Positions 24,902 through 36,875 of a stretch of 64,000 nt of DNA are shown here, piece after piece. The notes under the pieces are model-generated. The model worked only from the letters and a program-made list of their open reading frames with translations, searched no databases and was not told the DNA's origin. The position numbers and the translations under genes are program-made. The DNA comes from Bugulina stolonifera (Eukaryota; Bryozoa; Gymnolaemata; Cheilostomatida; Bugulidae). Location: the NCBI GenBank assembly GCA_935421135.1, contig OW285193.1, forward strand, positions 13,130,099-13,194,098, given 5' to 3'. The first letter of the stretch is position 1, and each line of letters opens with the position of its first letter.

Positions 24902-24909
24902 GTATAAAG
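24902..24909 (+). promoter_or_regulatory. Candidate TATA box of WAP gene A
   Basis: GTATAAAG lies 77 bp before the ATG of WAP gene A, a suitable distance for a start site near 24930-24935 and a short 5' UTR. Inferred from sequence only. Confidence 0.45.
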
Positions 24910-24985
24910 CTGAGGATGGTGTCGACTCTCGGAATAATAACGACTCTTGGACAAAGATTGGATGCTGAACTTGTTGAAATGAAAA

Positions 24986-26551
24986 ATGCTGCTTAGATTT
25001 AAAGTCATCATCGCTTTGAGCATTTTAGTTGCTCTATGTTTGATAAGTGGTAAGTTATTTGTATGAATGGGCTGACCTATCAGCATATCATTATGTACAA
25101 TGCAATGTATATTGTTCTATACTTATATTAGTTTTATGTGTTGCTTATTATAAAATTGTGTGCAGCCAAGTAAAGTAATGTTAAAAGATTTATTTCATAG
25201 TTATATTTATCTATTATTTTTGTATGTACAGGCAGTAACAGACCCTATATTATGAGGCATATAGCAGTTACATGTCAAATAATGTAGTTAATGTATTAGG
25301 CAGTTAGTGTTTTTGGTTTCGTAGATGATGAAAACATTCAGATTCATAGTGACATGGTAGATACAAAAAAATCAAACTACATGTATATTTGTTAATTTTC
25401 TACAAAACGAATATCCAAAAGCCTATAAGTTTTATTACATGCACCTTGTATCAGAGGTCGTATAACAGCGATACATGTATGGGATGATTGCACAATATGT
25501 AATCCATATATCTGTCTCCCTCTTTTTAGCTGATTGTAAAAAGACTAGATCTACAAAGCATGGAGTCACAAAGCTTGGAGCCAGAAGACATCGTCCTCTA
25601 GGCAGGGACGTTTGTCCGAGAGCCGTTGGCATGCGTAAAGTGCCCTGCCTCAAAGTCGGCCCACATGAATGCAAAGTCGACAAAGATTGTAAAAAATTTC
25701 AAATATGTTGTGGTGAGTGAGATTGTGTGCTATCAAACTTACAAACATTTTCTTTTTGTTTGCTTTGTTAAAGTTTGAAACTTTAATTAATTGAGCGCAA
25801 TACTGTAGAATATAAGATATTCAACAGTATTTCGTCATCATAGACCAATACATTCTCCCCTATCAGGGAACATTAAAATATATTTCATGTATTACATGAA
25901 ATATATTTTAATGTTTCCTGATAAGGGTGAATGTATAGGTCTGTGGTGACGAAATCCTCCTAGTAATTAGTACACCTCTAGAGCTCTACTTTATATGGTT
26001 CATTTATTAATACCGGTATTGATTTGTCAGGCTGTCCAAGAATATGTGTAAAACCAAGGCGCCGCCCCATCAAAAAACATAACTCTAAAAAAAGGTAAGG
26101 GCATAATTACTTTATATGATTGGCAACTTTCATACCTTATGCAAGCAAAGTGTGAATTGAATGTACCATGTAAAGAAGTGTTAAACTGCTACAACTGGCC
26201 AATACATGTTCTCACTATAGCCTATTGGACGGGCTGTTGCACACTAGTGGTGCACGCTGAATATCTTTAAAACAGGAAGTTTTGTGACAGTGCTAACACT
26301 GAAGCAGTATTAGCAGATAAGACAAATCCAGTTCTAGCCTTAATCAAAGGCTACTATGTATTCAGGTACAGGTACGTTATACATGATAATACATGATTGT
26401 TTACAGTTGCCCACGAAGAAGAAAATTAAGGCTAAGTTCATGTGGTAGGATAAAGGTGGTAGACCTTTGTAAAACTGACCTTGACTGTCCTGGACGAATG
26501 AAATGCTGCCACGCTGGCAGATGTGGAGGAAAAAGATGTCTTAAATTATAA
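24986..26551 (+). CDS. Secreted WAP four-disulfide core protein, two domains (gene A)
   Basis: Four exons: 24986-25049, 25530-25712, 26031-26094 and 26407-26551, giving 151 aa. Exon 1 encodes a hydrophobic signal peptide (MLLRFKVIIALSILVALCLIS). The first WAP domain is split between exons 2 and 3 by a phase-1 intron right after the double cysteine: CP...C...C..DKDC....QICCG/CPRICV, with all eight cysteines. Exon 4 holds a second complete domain (CPRRRKL...LCKTDLDCPGRMKCC...CGGKRC). Basic linkers (RRRPIKKHNSKKR) separate them. WAP proteins are extracellular protease inhibitors or antimicrobial peptides; which applies here cannot be told. First of three tandem paralogues. Confidence 0.88.
25829..25955. 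mobile_element. Fold-back (hairpin) MITE in WAP gene A intron 2
   Basis: A near-perfect palindrome of about 127 bp. The left arm ATTTCGTCATCATAGACC faces GGTCTGTGGTGACGAAAT, and the centre is ATTTCATGTATTACATGAAA. No clear target duplication. It would fold into a long hairpin if transcribed. Confidence 0.75.
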
Positions 26552-28364
26552 TTCTGTGCCTGGCAGCCGTTTTGTTCTAAAAGAATCCGTAAGACGTCAC
26601 GATCTTACATACCTCATTACATAGCTTATGCAGTATTTATTATGTGTTTTTATTTTTTTCAGATAATCAAATTGTTCAACGTTGATCATATTACCTAACA
26701 TCAGACAAATTGTAATGTTTTAATAATCTAATTGAACTTTCACAAATGATACACTGGCCTACATACAAGTTTTAAACTGTCTACCAACGAACTACATTTA
26801 TTGGACCATAAAAATAAACTTGTTTTCGTTCACATCATTATTCATACTATTTGTTAGAAATTGTAACTATTAGATGTAAACCTCTAATATTTACAAGCAT
26901 ATAGCTCCTGTTATCACTCAGGCACGACGTGGGGCATAATCCCTGATGATTACTATACTATACAGATCACTGTGCCTATGTTTATTGAAGCACACATGAG
27001 ACAACAAAGGCTAATCATATGGACTTACAATCCTGCATGCATATTTGCTGTAATTTATAAGCAGGGTTGACATTACGGAAAAGTATTATAGCTGTGGATC
27101 TCTAGGAAGGTATACATGTATGTAATGTATGTATGCGTGTATTGCGGTTACTCAAATGCAATAGCAGTGCTAAAATTCGAATAAAAATGTTCAAGCTGAA
27201 AATTCAATGTAGAATATCAATGTAGGATATGAATTGTAACAAATTGTCTATATTGAACAAGAAATAAATCTCTACTTGTTGTACATCTAGCTACATAATA
27301 GTATTTACAGAACAAGTTTGGTAAAATGTCTCTAAGTGGCTGATTACATCCTTATATGCGCAAACACATTTATGTAGTCAGGTGATCTACTATAACTACA
27401 TAGTTGAACATGGTATTTAATGTACATACATGATATATTAATTCTCATATACCACCTAGAGATGTATCAAAGACCCATATTAATATCATGGAACAGAGTA
27501 TATTACTTAGGAATATATGCTAGTATGACAGTAAAGATTACTATGGCATGCCAAAAAATATATATCATTCAATAATTTAATATGACATGCTACTTGTATT
27601 ATATATACCTTCTAGCTGGAAGGTATATACATGTATAATACAGGTAGCATGTCATATTAAATTATTGAATGATATAATTATTTTTTGGCATGCCATAGTA
27701 ATCTTTAATAGTTCTCATACAACATGCAGATATGTAAAGTGCTGGGTCATGTGGTAATACATGGCCATAGTACCTGTTCCAGCTAATTGGTGTTACAGCT
27801 CACTAGATGGACAAAAACTAGTGGCAGTGGCACCATCATGTGTCAAGTTAACTTATCCACAAGTTGCTTTGGTTCACATCTGGTCATACGTTTGTTTATC
27901 ACTTGTTAAAAGCATCTTAAAAAAGAATCATGAAAAACAATGAGTTTTCTGATCACTATTCCAAGTAGACTGTTGGTATATAACCTTAGGGTTATTACTC
28001 AAGCTGGTGTGCTGTTGGCAGCTGAAGATAAGAGGACTTGACAGCACTGTGGTGCCACTCTAGCTAGTCTGTCACCCGATTGTGTGGTCTCACCGATACT
28101 GCTATTCTGTAGTACTGTTACTGTACACTATTTTGATAGACTGTGATACAGGTGTGCAGGTGGAGGCAAGTGGGTTGCCTCCCCTATTCCAGAGCTGAGA
28201 TAGTGTAAACTGTAGCTGAAGACCCATCTGCACTGCCATGGATTTCGAACACAATAGCTTAAATCATTATTATTGCAGCAGTGTTAAAGGTCATCTCATC
28301 TAGTGCTGACACTACAGTTGAGTAATCAGCTCATAGAGGGAGGACAGAGTGAGAGAGAGACAAG
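26552..28364. other. Intergenic between WAP genes A and B
   Basis: Contains the 3' UTR of gene A (AATAAA near 26813) and a long palindromic MITE at 27534-27706. The 60-aa frame at 27761-27943 has no recognisable relation. Otherwise nothing seen. Confidence 0.5.
27534..27706. mobile_element. Palindromic MITE with TA duplication
   Basis: Arms AAGATTACTATGGCATGCC and GGCATGCCATAGTAATCTT, flanked by TA on each side. The two halves are complementary over about 80 bp around a centre TTCTAGCTGGAA. The TA flank fits Tc1/mariner-type MITEs. Confidence 0.75.
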
Positions 28365-30509
28365 ATGAGAGCCGTATATGTACAACTACTGACTATACTG
28401 GCTGTCATCGTTGGTAAGGCAGATTGTTTTAATATAATAGTAGCAGTAGCATAGCATGAAACAGTAGATTGCTTTTATATTAGCAGTTCTGTGCATAGTT
28501 CGGCAGAATTTCACTGTAAAAAATGTTTTAAACCTGTATGAAATTAAATCAATTCAACTAAATTGCTTTCAAACGATGGTAAAAAACCAGCAGCTTTTTC
28601 AGAATGAAGAATTTTGTTCTATTTTACACAAGCAGGATAAAGAATAGCTCAAAGTCACAGCTTTCACATAGTTTATTTTTAGAATCATTGCAGTTAGATT
28701 GAGATGTACAGCAATAGTGAATGTTTGTAGTAGCAGATACCTTGTCAAGTGCCAACCCAAGAGTAAAGAGGTCTCTTGCCAAGAAAATTGGTTGCTCCAG
28801 ATCTGCAGAAAATAGATGCACCAACAACTCTGACTGCAAGGGAAGAATGAGATGCTATGGTGAAAGTTTAAGCTTCTACCACCCTCTAAGCACCCACGGG
28901 CAGAGAGGGTGTAACTCCTAATGATAACTATAATATACATAATGACTGCCCACGGTTTACCAAACATACCAGGTTATATGTATTATGCATGTGTTCAGTA
29001 AACTGTGGGCCTTACAATAGTGTATGTAGCTAGCATCAGGAGTTATGCTCCCTCTGCCTGCACCCTAGACTGGAGAGCATTGGAAGTAGTTTGATGAGTG
29101 GCCATATTAGAATATAGTTTGACCAACGGTAAACATGATAACAAAATGAATCGCTTGGTCATTTGATTAACAGCTTATATTCTCTTCAGCTAAAAAATCA
29201 AAACTTGTACAAATCGCTGACAGCGTGCAACTGCTTCCCAAACTCAGAGGCATATTGATTTGTACCCAATCATTGGCATGGAAAGTTGCCTTTGAATTTC
29301 TGCAGGAAAGTTTGAAACTTTGGACTATGTGACCACACCTTCCGATTTGGCCTATTTCATTAGAGTCTAGCATCATGTCATACTACGTACTGGACATGGC
29401 TTTATGCTATGGTTCGTATTGTATTTTGTGCTGTAGGATGTCCAAAGAGGTGTAGGATGTCCAGGAGATGGAAAAGGTTAGTTGTGACTACATTCCTAGA
29501 ACCTCTATCTACAACTAGCAAAATATGCATGAAATATCTTAGTCACTCATTGGCTAGTTATTATAATTTGATAGCATGATGGAATGAGAAGACAACTTTG
29601 TGTTAGAGTTGATGCCTCTACATGTACATGGGCAATATTGTAGATTGTTACATCTGTGTTTTAGGTTTTGTCCTAGGACACCGAAGAAACTACCAGAAAA
29701 CTGTAAAGGGGTGAAAGTTGGCAATCTGTGTAATAAAAATAAGCAGTGTGGGAAGGCCAAGGTCTGCTGTCCAGGCAGATGTGGTGGGAGATCCTGTGAA
29801 ACTAGGAAGATTAGAATGAGGTGGGTTACATGCATAACATAATATAAATAGACTATTATCACCTGAAACAATGCTGTTATGTCGCATATGTATAAAATGA
29901 GATACATTGTATATAAAATATGGTTGATGAGTCATATAAGCCATGTATAGCAGGTAACATTGACCCTAAGCTATACATCTAACAAGTGAGCATGCAACTG
30001 TGTACCTCTGAGGGAAGCTTGCCTCATTTTTTGGAGTTGTGCTATCATGCAGCATATAGTTTATAGATTTGGTAAATGGGGAGCTATACATTATTGTTGC
30101 ACATCTGTGTTAGGCATAGTACTAGGCCATTCAAGCGGTTGCAATTCACTGCTGATCATTGCGTTAAAAAGAAGCTATCCCTCCTCGGTATTGTAATATA
30201 AATAAAACGGAGTAAATGGTGCATTCTACTTTCTGCAGTATTACATACCCAGGAAGATTAACTGCGGGAACAGGCCTAGTAATAAATAGTAGCTATCGCT
30301 AGCCATCTCTGAGCTGTAGTCCTCTAATGATTATAATGTAAAATATTTGAAGGAGGTGCCCAAGGACATTGAACAATTTCAGAAAATGCCAAAATGTCGG
30401 AGTGGTAAAGCTGTGCAAAACTCGAAGGAATTGTGGAGCAGGACAGATTTGTTGCAAAGATGAGTGTGGTGGTACTAAGTGTATCACCAAGGTCGCCAGG
30501 AAACTATAA
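28365..30509 (+). CDS. Secreted WAP protein, three domains, the first with a lost disulfide (gene B)
   Basis: Five exons: 28365-28413, 28731-28859, 29437-29476, 29665-29820 and 30353-30509, giving 176 aa with phases identical in pattern to gene A. Exon 1 is a signal peptide (MRAVYVQLLTILAVIV). Domain 1 spans exons 2-3 but has only six cysteines: the N-terminal CP cysteine is absent and the double cysteine reads CYG. Domains 2 (exon 4: FCP...CCPGRCGGRSC) and 3 (exon 5: RCPRT...ICCKDECGGTKC) have all eight. One exon per domain after the split first domain suggests domain gain by exon duplication. Probably an extracellular protease inhibitor or antimicrobial protein; target unknown. AATAAA near 30698. 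Confidence 0.87.
28897..29060. mobile_element. MITE, family 1 copy 1, in WAP gene B intron 2
   Basis: An inverted-repeat element. The left end GGGCAGAGAGGGTGTAACTC faces GAGTTATGCTCCCTCTGCC. The inner part (CTAATGATAACTA ... GGTTTACCAAACAT) is shared with the copy at 31974-32126. Confidence 0.7.
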
Positions 30510-31254
30510 TTTATTGTATTCTACCTTGTTCTAATTACTAACCATGCATTTAACTTGTATTGCTTGAAGCAAACACACAACAATTGCAATGTTTTACCTA
30601 CTGAACTTCAGCTAAGTCCTGATACAACTTAAAAAAGTTATTACCATAGCCTGTTGTTGCGATATCTTAAGCAGATTTTTTAATTTTTTTCAGTGATTAA
30701 TAAAGTTTTTTAACCTGAGTTAGTACACCCCTATGTGGACAGTGCTTTCAAAGTTTGGAGTATGAAAATAAGAAAATTATATTTATTATTGTGACCTGTA
30801 AATTATTTTCAATTGAAGTACTGGTTTGACCCTGATAAACTAGTAGTTTCGTATATTTTATAAGAAACTATTCATACTTAGTATAGCAAGTTGCTACCAA
30901 TTCATAACCCAGGAAGTAATTTTAGAATGATATGATGGATCATCATAAGCTATTGATGATAATTAGAAGTTTTCCTCTCTCAAGAAAAAGTTATGTGAGA
31001 GAGAACAGTAGGAAGGATTTTTGTAACAGAGAGGATAACTTCCTAATACAAGTTGAATTTAATTACATGTAAGTAAGAGACTGGTATATTCTTCACGCTC
31101 TGAATGCTTATAAACATGTTAGTCATATGGATAATCCCTAGAGATCATATAGATTAACAATTTGAGATAATCCTCTGTAATCCATGTGTTATGGGAGTGA
31201 GAGTATGTTTTAGCATTTATTTACTAGTTATACTCTCTAGAGGGGCAGGTGAAA
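30510..31254. other. Intergenic between WAP genes B and C
   Basis: Holds the 3' UTR of gene B and a hairpin-type repeat near 30945-31020. No coding sequence is supported. Confidence 0.5.
30945..31020. repeat. Partial copy of the CCTCTCTC hairpin repeat
   Basis: AAGCTATTGATGATAATTAG followed by AAGTTTTCCTCTCTC and a facing GAGAGAGAACAGTAGGAAGG arm. It resembles the palindrome at 36425-36530 and a fragment near 11910-11945. Confidence 0.5.
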
Positions 31255-33039
31255 ATGAAGCTTGGACTGATTGTATTTCTTCTGGCCTCTCTCCCATGTA
31301 AGTACAGGTAGCTACTAATGTATTAGTATATACAATCATGTACATTAAATAGGCTGATTGTACATATATCCTGGTAGAGTGGTAAACTGAGAAGCTATAA
31401 AATAGCCTATAGCAGACCTTGACAACCCTTATAAAGCTTTTGGTCAAAGGGCCTACTTTTTTTTCAAAGTTCAAGATCAATAGCAGTAAGAAGATGGAGT
31501 TGCTCATATTTTAATTGGTTATCTTTTGTAGATATATCAGTAGTGTTTGGTAGAAGATTTACTGGTAGTAAGAGAGGCAAGTGTCCTAAAGATGTCTCCC
31601 CATTTGCCAATGATGGAGCATGCTCTTTCAGTTTGACCTGCTCTAAAGACAATGAATGCCCAGGAAAGAAGAAGTGTTGTGGTAAGCTGCCAAATGTCAA
31701 TCCAATATTTCTATCACAGTGCACAATCATATGATAATTATTGCATCTGTAAATTTTTTTATGCTAAAATTCCACACACTAGCTTAATTTATTTTGCCTA
31801 TATTTTCCACTGTGTGGGTTGCTCCCCTGTACTGAGGGAGTTAATTTCTTCAATGTGTAGAGTCAAATGTCTCCCAGCATTTCATGGTCTGACTAGCGTG
31901 GATTTTCACAAACGGAAGTATCTGTAGTTTTGAGAACTTTGGTATTTCATACTAGAGGATTGATAGGTTTTTTCCACGGCAGCGAGGACATAACTCCTAA
32001 TGATAACTACAAGTATGTACATAATGACTGCACACATGGTTTACCAAACATCCCAGGTTATATTTGTTCAGTAATTATGTATGTACATGTAGTTATCATT
32101 AGACGTTCCGGCCTCGCTGCGTGTGGACATTACGTAGCATACCACTTATTATACAATTATAAATAGATCACATATGGCTTCCTATGTATTATGATTCGCC
32201 TATGCATGTATAGGTTGTCCCAAGAAATGTGTACAGCCCATAAAGCAGACAAGAAGAAGTTATCGTGGACCCAAGAAAATCGGAAGGTAGTAGTGGTACT
32301 TGCTGAATAATTACTGGACAATTACTCAATATAATTATACATTGCAGTAAAGTATGATCTCTCCAATGCATTTGTGTGAAAATTTACACATAAACTATGC
32401 AGTAAATTATTTTAGCAGTTGTCCAATCAAAGTTGCCAGCCCGTTACCAGAGATATGTAGCAGAGTATCTATCATTAATGAATGTTCTCCTGGAGGCAAT
32501 GACTGTGCTGCTAGTGAAAGGTGTTGCCCAGCTTCCACATGTGGTGGAAATCACTGCATTAAGAGAGGTACTAGGAATCCTCCCACCCCAAAAAACAGGT
32601 AATTTTTTATACTAATATTATTAAGGCCAGTTTGGGAAAATGGATATTATGTTGGGCTATCGAATATATTCAAGTTTACAGATTTTCTCTAGTAACATTT
32701 GCTCCAAACTAAATAAAGCTGATAAAGTGCTCCCTTCTTCACATCCATTCAAGTGGAGTTAAAAATATATTAGAAGAATGTAGTGCAAGTAATGTTTTGC
32801 CAAGTTTTAACTCCATAGCATGTTTTATTGCTAGTTTATTTTATGAGTTGTTGATTGTCACACTTTAGATGTCCCAGAGTGTTAGGAGGAAAGCAGAGGT
32901 CTTGTCAGGGAGTGAGGGCAGGTATGACATGCAAGAGAGGAAACCCTGTAAGAATCGAGATGAAATGTGCTGCCCTGGAAAATGTGGTGGTACAGTGTGT
33001 GTAAAGAAGGGTGGGAGAGGACGATTACCTCTTGGATAG
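31255..33039 (+). CDS. Secreted WAP protein, three domains, last one frameshifted (gene C)
   Basis: Five exons: 31255-31297, 31532-31681, 32214-32286, 32419-32598 and 32869 onward. Exon 1 is a signal peptide (MKLGLIVFLLASLP). Domain 1 (exons 2-3) is split after CCG by a phase-1 intron as in genes A and B and has eight cysteines (KCPKD...CSKDNECPGKKKCCG/CPKKC). Domain 2 (exon 4: SCPIK...CCPASTCGGNHC) is complete. In exon 5 the third domain starts in frame (RCPRVLGGKQRSC...MTCKRGNP), then the remaining cysteine pattern (CKNRDEMCCPGKCGGTVC) continues in another frame. One base is missing near 32945-32948. As read, translation stops at 33002-33004 after 193 aa; the WAP frame runs to a TAG at 33037-33039. 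It is a sequencing error, an allele or early decay. Confidence 0.83.
31974..32126. mobile_element. MITE, family 1 copy 2, in WAP gene C intron 2
   Basis: Ends GGCAGCGAGG and CCTCGCTGC are inverted. The internal TAACTCCTAATGATAACTAC faces GTAGTTATCATTAGACG, and GGTTTACCAAACAT is shared with copy 1 at 28897-29060. Confidence 0.7.
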
Positions 33040-34968
33040 ACAATGCTCACTCATACGCACAAACTTGACTGTAAGAAACCAAATGTAAGAATATATTTCA
33101 TACTCTACAGTTTGGAATTTATACTTTGTATTTTACTATAAGGATTAGAGTAACTCAGTACTCATAATATTATAACCTTGTATGCTATCGGTGGAAATAT
33201 AAAAGCTGTCTTCTCTCATTTTGTTTCATTCAGTGTAGTTCTAATGATATACAATGTATGATGTTGGATTTAAGGAAAGGGTTAGATAACATGTATTATG
33301 ATTATACTCTATAATCACAATTCTGCATTTCTAAGATGCATTATAGTGATAATACATGCATTATATTAACGTTTGTATATTTATAAAATAATAGGAGGGA
33401 CTGAACAAAAATTTATATTGAATTGTTGACAGAAATAATTTTGCTACAATGAATATGCTTGATATTTGCTCTGCTTTGAAAGACCCTTTTAATTCATTTT
33501 ATTTCAATAAAATTTAAATTATTGAAAGAGCTATTTTTTGTTTTACTTTTCATTACTCAGCTGCCTCTCTACAGTTGAGGAGCAAAGGCTACGGCCCAAA
33601 CATCTCTGTGACCTATGCTAAAACCATGGTGAAGTAGCAGTCTGGGCTCTGAAACCTGTAGAGTAGAAACTTAGAAAAGGTTTGATTATGGTATTAATAC
33701 TGCAATAGGCAACTGAAATCTTGTCTTTTTTGCCTAGCCAACAGCTGAATTGAGAGTGAAGCACCAGTGTGACAGACAGGATCCTGCTTGTCCCTGGTTC
33801 TACACAGGCCTACCTTGACACTAAATTGTTGAAGTTTTATACCCCTAAAATAGCCAAACTATTTTCAAATTTCAACTTTCAAATTTTGTGTTCACACTCC
33901 AATTTCTAAGTAATTTATACAAGCAGTGTGTATAGTTCACAAGTTGCCCTCTGCAGCATAATTATGAAAAGATAAATACTCTCAATATTTGCACAATGTA
34001 GGTATAATAGTTTATTTAGGATATTTGCTGATAGTGAGTCACCATTTCCTTTCACTGGTTGGTACCCAGCAAGTTCTACCGTGAAGATTTTGCAGATTAT
34101 CCCCATTAAAAGTATTATTATACACAAAATGTCATAAAAACGTAGCTTCAGTTCCATGATCTTCCACAGCTTAGACATTACTTGAAAACAAGAGTAGCTT
34201 TGGAGTTGTGCTCTCTTTGTCCTAGTTCATATCATGTGCAACTTTTGTGTTGGTGACAACTCCACACAAGGGTCACATGATTGGCACTGTAGTCTGTAAC
34301 TCAGTAAAATAGGACGCAGCAGTTGAATATACAGTACAACCCAACCTCAGTCGGTTTGAAAAGAAGCACCACTACATAGTATTTTTATGCATGCACATGA
34401 CATGGATCTGCCTAAACAGATATGTTGGTAACATTGTATGGGCATCCCATAAATTTAGTTTTAGTTGCTGCAATTTGAAAACATTCTCAATTCATGCAGG
34501 CTAAAAACCCAGAGAAAGAGAGAATCAATATGTAACTTATGATTGTGCCCACATAGTGTAATATTATATTTTTTGTCTGAGTATGCATCACAATGGGGGA
34601 GGGGGTTGAATCATACAGTAAATGTATTATTTTACTATAGAATCCTTTGCGAAACCATGTAAAAATATAATAGAAATAAAATTATAGAAGGTGTTACAGC
34701 TTTTAATTGTTGACCTACATAGAGTGGTAACACAAAGAGAACCTTGTTATATTATATAAAATCTGAAAAAACTCATTAGAAAACTCGTGCTGATTTGATT
34801 TACAACAGAGATGTTAAATCTTAATGCTTGCTACTTATTGATCACAGAGATATTAAATTTTACTTCATCGATGTTTACAGCCCACTTCTTCCAAGTGAAC
34901 TATTAATCTGATTGAAATTGCAATAATACTCATCATGGTTGAAAGGAAATATAATAGGCTACACAATG
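33040..34968. other. Intergenic between WAP gene C and the P450
   Basis: The genes are tail-to-tail across this stretch. AATAAA near 33507 could serve WAP gene C. No coding frame, RNA gene or clear repeat was recognised; the 87-aa minus-strand frame at 33915-34178 is not convincing. Confidence 0.5.
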
Positions 34969-36424
34969 TTATACCAAGTTGGCGGATCTCTTTCTCAGTA
35001 CTGCTGATACCTTCAGAGCTTGTTTAGCTATCAGAAGTCCTGCCCCAGATTTGAACTCCAGATCTTCCTGCAAATAGAATTAAAATAATTATTTGAAAAT
35101 GGTAATGTGGGTTAAAAGTTTAATGACAAATAACAGTATAAGACGAAATTCATACCATTATTTACTATTTTATAATGTGTTGAGTTTATGCATTCTAAAC
35201 TATGCGATGGTTTACTGGTTGTGTACAGGCTGACTTGTTTTCCTCAGCAGCAGGTACTACATGTAACTACTAACAATGATATGGGAACAAGTTTACAGTT
35301 TAATAGCCTATACATGTAGAAGGTAAAAGGAAGAGACTAAAAGAAACAGTCATATCAACATCATATGTGCACTACTCTTGTTAGTCAATTGTTGTTCAGA
35401 CCAGGCCTTATTTGGCATATACAGCAATATTAAACAAAGATAATATAAAGACTTACAATTTCTGGTGTTTCAGCACATTTTTCAAATCTGAAGGCCATCA
35501 GCGCTTTGACAATAGCGACCTTGGTTTCCAGCAAAGCAAGTCTTTCTGCAATACATTTTCTATTCCCAGCCCCAAATGGTAAATATGCCTGCTGCTGTAT
35601 GTCAGTCTTGTTCTCTGGAGCAAACCTGGGAAAACCAATAATTTATTATGTTTCTATCACAATAATGTTCATAAAATCCACATTTAATATGAGGTTATGC
35701 GGTACAACTATAATTTGACTGTTACTTTTGGTATGATAGAAGTAGAAAGTCCTTATTATAAAAGAAATTTGTCCAATTTAATCATTTTCACCTGTTTGGA
35801 TCAAAAGTGTCAGGATTGGGCCAATAATCTGGGTCATGATGGATGCTGTAGATTAAAACTTCCACACCGGTTCCCTTATATATCTTCATCCCCTTGATAG
35901 TGCAGTCTGAACTTGCTTCTCTCTCCAACCTATGCAGACACTTGTTCCAAATAGAATGTTAAAGATAGCATCAGTTAGGCACAGACTCAATAGCCCTATT
36001 TGTGGTTAGGACTATTGGGCTGGTATGATAACTCCTTATATTTGAACTTTTAATGAAATACCCTATATGTCAAAATTTAGATAAAACTATACCAGCGTCA
36101 ATATTGTATTATTTGCATGTTATGAAAATGCAAACTCTCATTTGTGCCCTAGTTGGAAACAAATCGACTGTGAGATTAGAGGAGATGTCTCTTCTGTTGA
36201 TAAGTACCTAGATCCTGGAGGGAACATCCTCAAACACTCATTCACACACCAGTCCAAATACTCCAGTTTCTTAAGCTCCTCGTAAGTACAACCGCTGTGT
36301 TCATCTACCACTTCAGAGATGGAATCGTGAAGCTGTAAAGAATTTAAAATCTACGAAAAGGTTACTATCACCAATAATTATACACTATGTAATGTATGTT
36401 AACAGAATTGTGCCTAGGGATCAC

Positions 36425-36530
36425 GGGCACTAATAAGCTATTGATCATAGTTGGAAGTTGTCCTCTCTCTCTCGAGATAAATTGGGAGAGGACAACTTCT
36501 AATTATGATCAATAGCTTATTCGTGTCATG
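36425..36530. mobile_element. Hairpin MITE in a P450 intron
   Basis: AATAAGCTATTGATCATAG facing TATGATCAATAGCTTATT-like sequence, with inner arms GGAAGTTGTCCTCTCTC / GAGAGGACAACTTC. About 105 bp. Related fragments lie near 30945 and 11910. Confidence 0.75.
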
Positions 36531-36875
36531 TTAGGAATGCTACTGGAAGTGAAACTATTGCCTGGCCACAAACAAAACTAAGACTTGCTGCGAGATTTTT
36601 ATTACTGCGAAATAGAAATACATATTCACCCTCTCTTGAATCTCTGGATGTAATGACATGATGTAGAAGAAGTACTGCAGTGTTGATGCCGTAGTCTCAT
36701 AGCCAGCTGAGAGGAATATGGCAGCGTTTGCCACAATATCTTTTTTTGAAAGACCTAAAATGAATTTTCTGAAATTTTCCTCAAAAAGTCTTGTTTAAAT
36801 TCTATTAAACTACAATTACTATACATACATGTACATGTAAAGTGCATGTAATATAATATGTGTGTACTTACACAG

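Larger units (their letters stand above)
23118..24985. other. PRPF38B 3' UTR and intergenic region
   Basis: Contains polyadenylation signals for PRPF38B and a 17-bp tandem array at 23735-23852. A TATA-like motif before WAP gene A lies at 24902-24909. No further gene; small frames here are repeat-derived or unlike any protein. Confidence 0.5.

Noticed and set aside
28599..28967. 122-aa minus-strand ORF
   Set aside because: Antisense to WAP gene B exon 2, whose cysteine pattern and splice sites support the plus strand.
32940..32960. Alternative donor (CCT/GTAAGA) in WAP gene C exon 5 explaining the frame change
   Set aside because: No acceptor downstream would rejoin the remaining cysteines in frame; a missing base is simpler.
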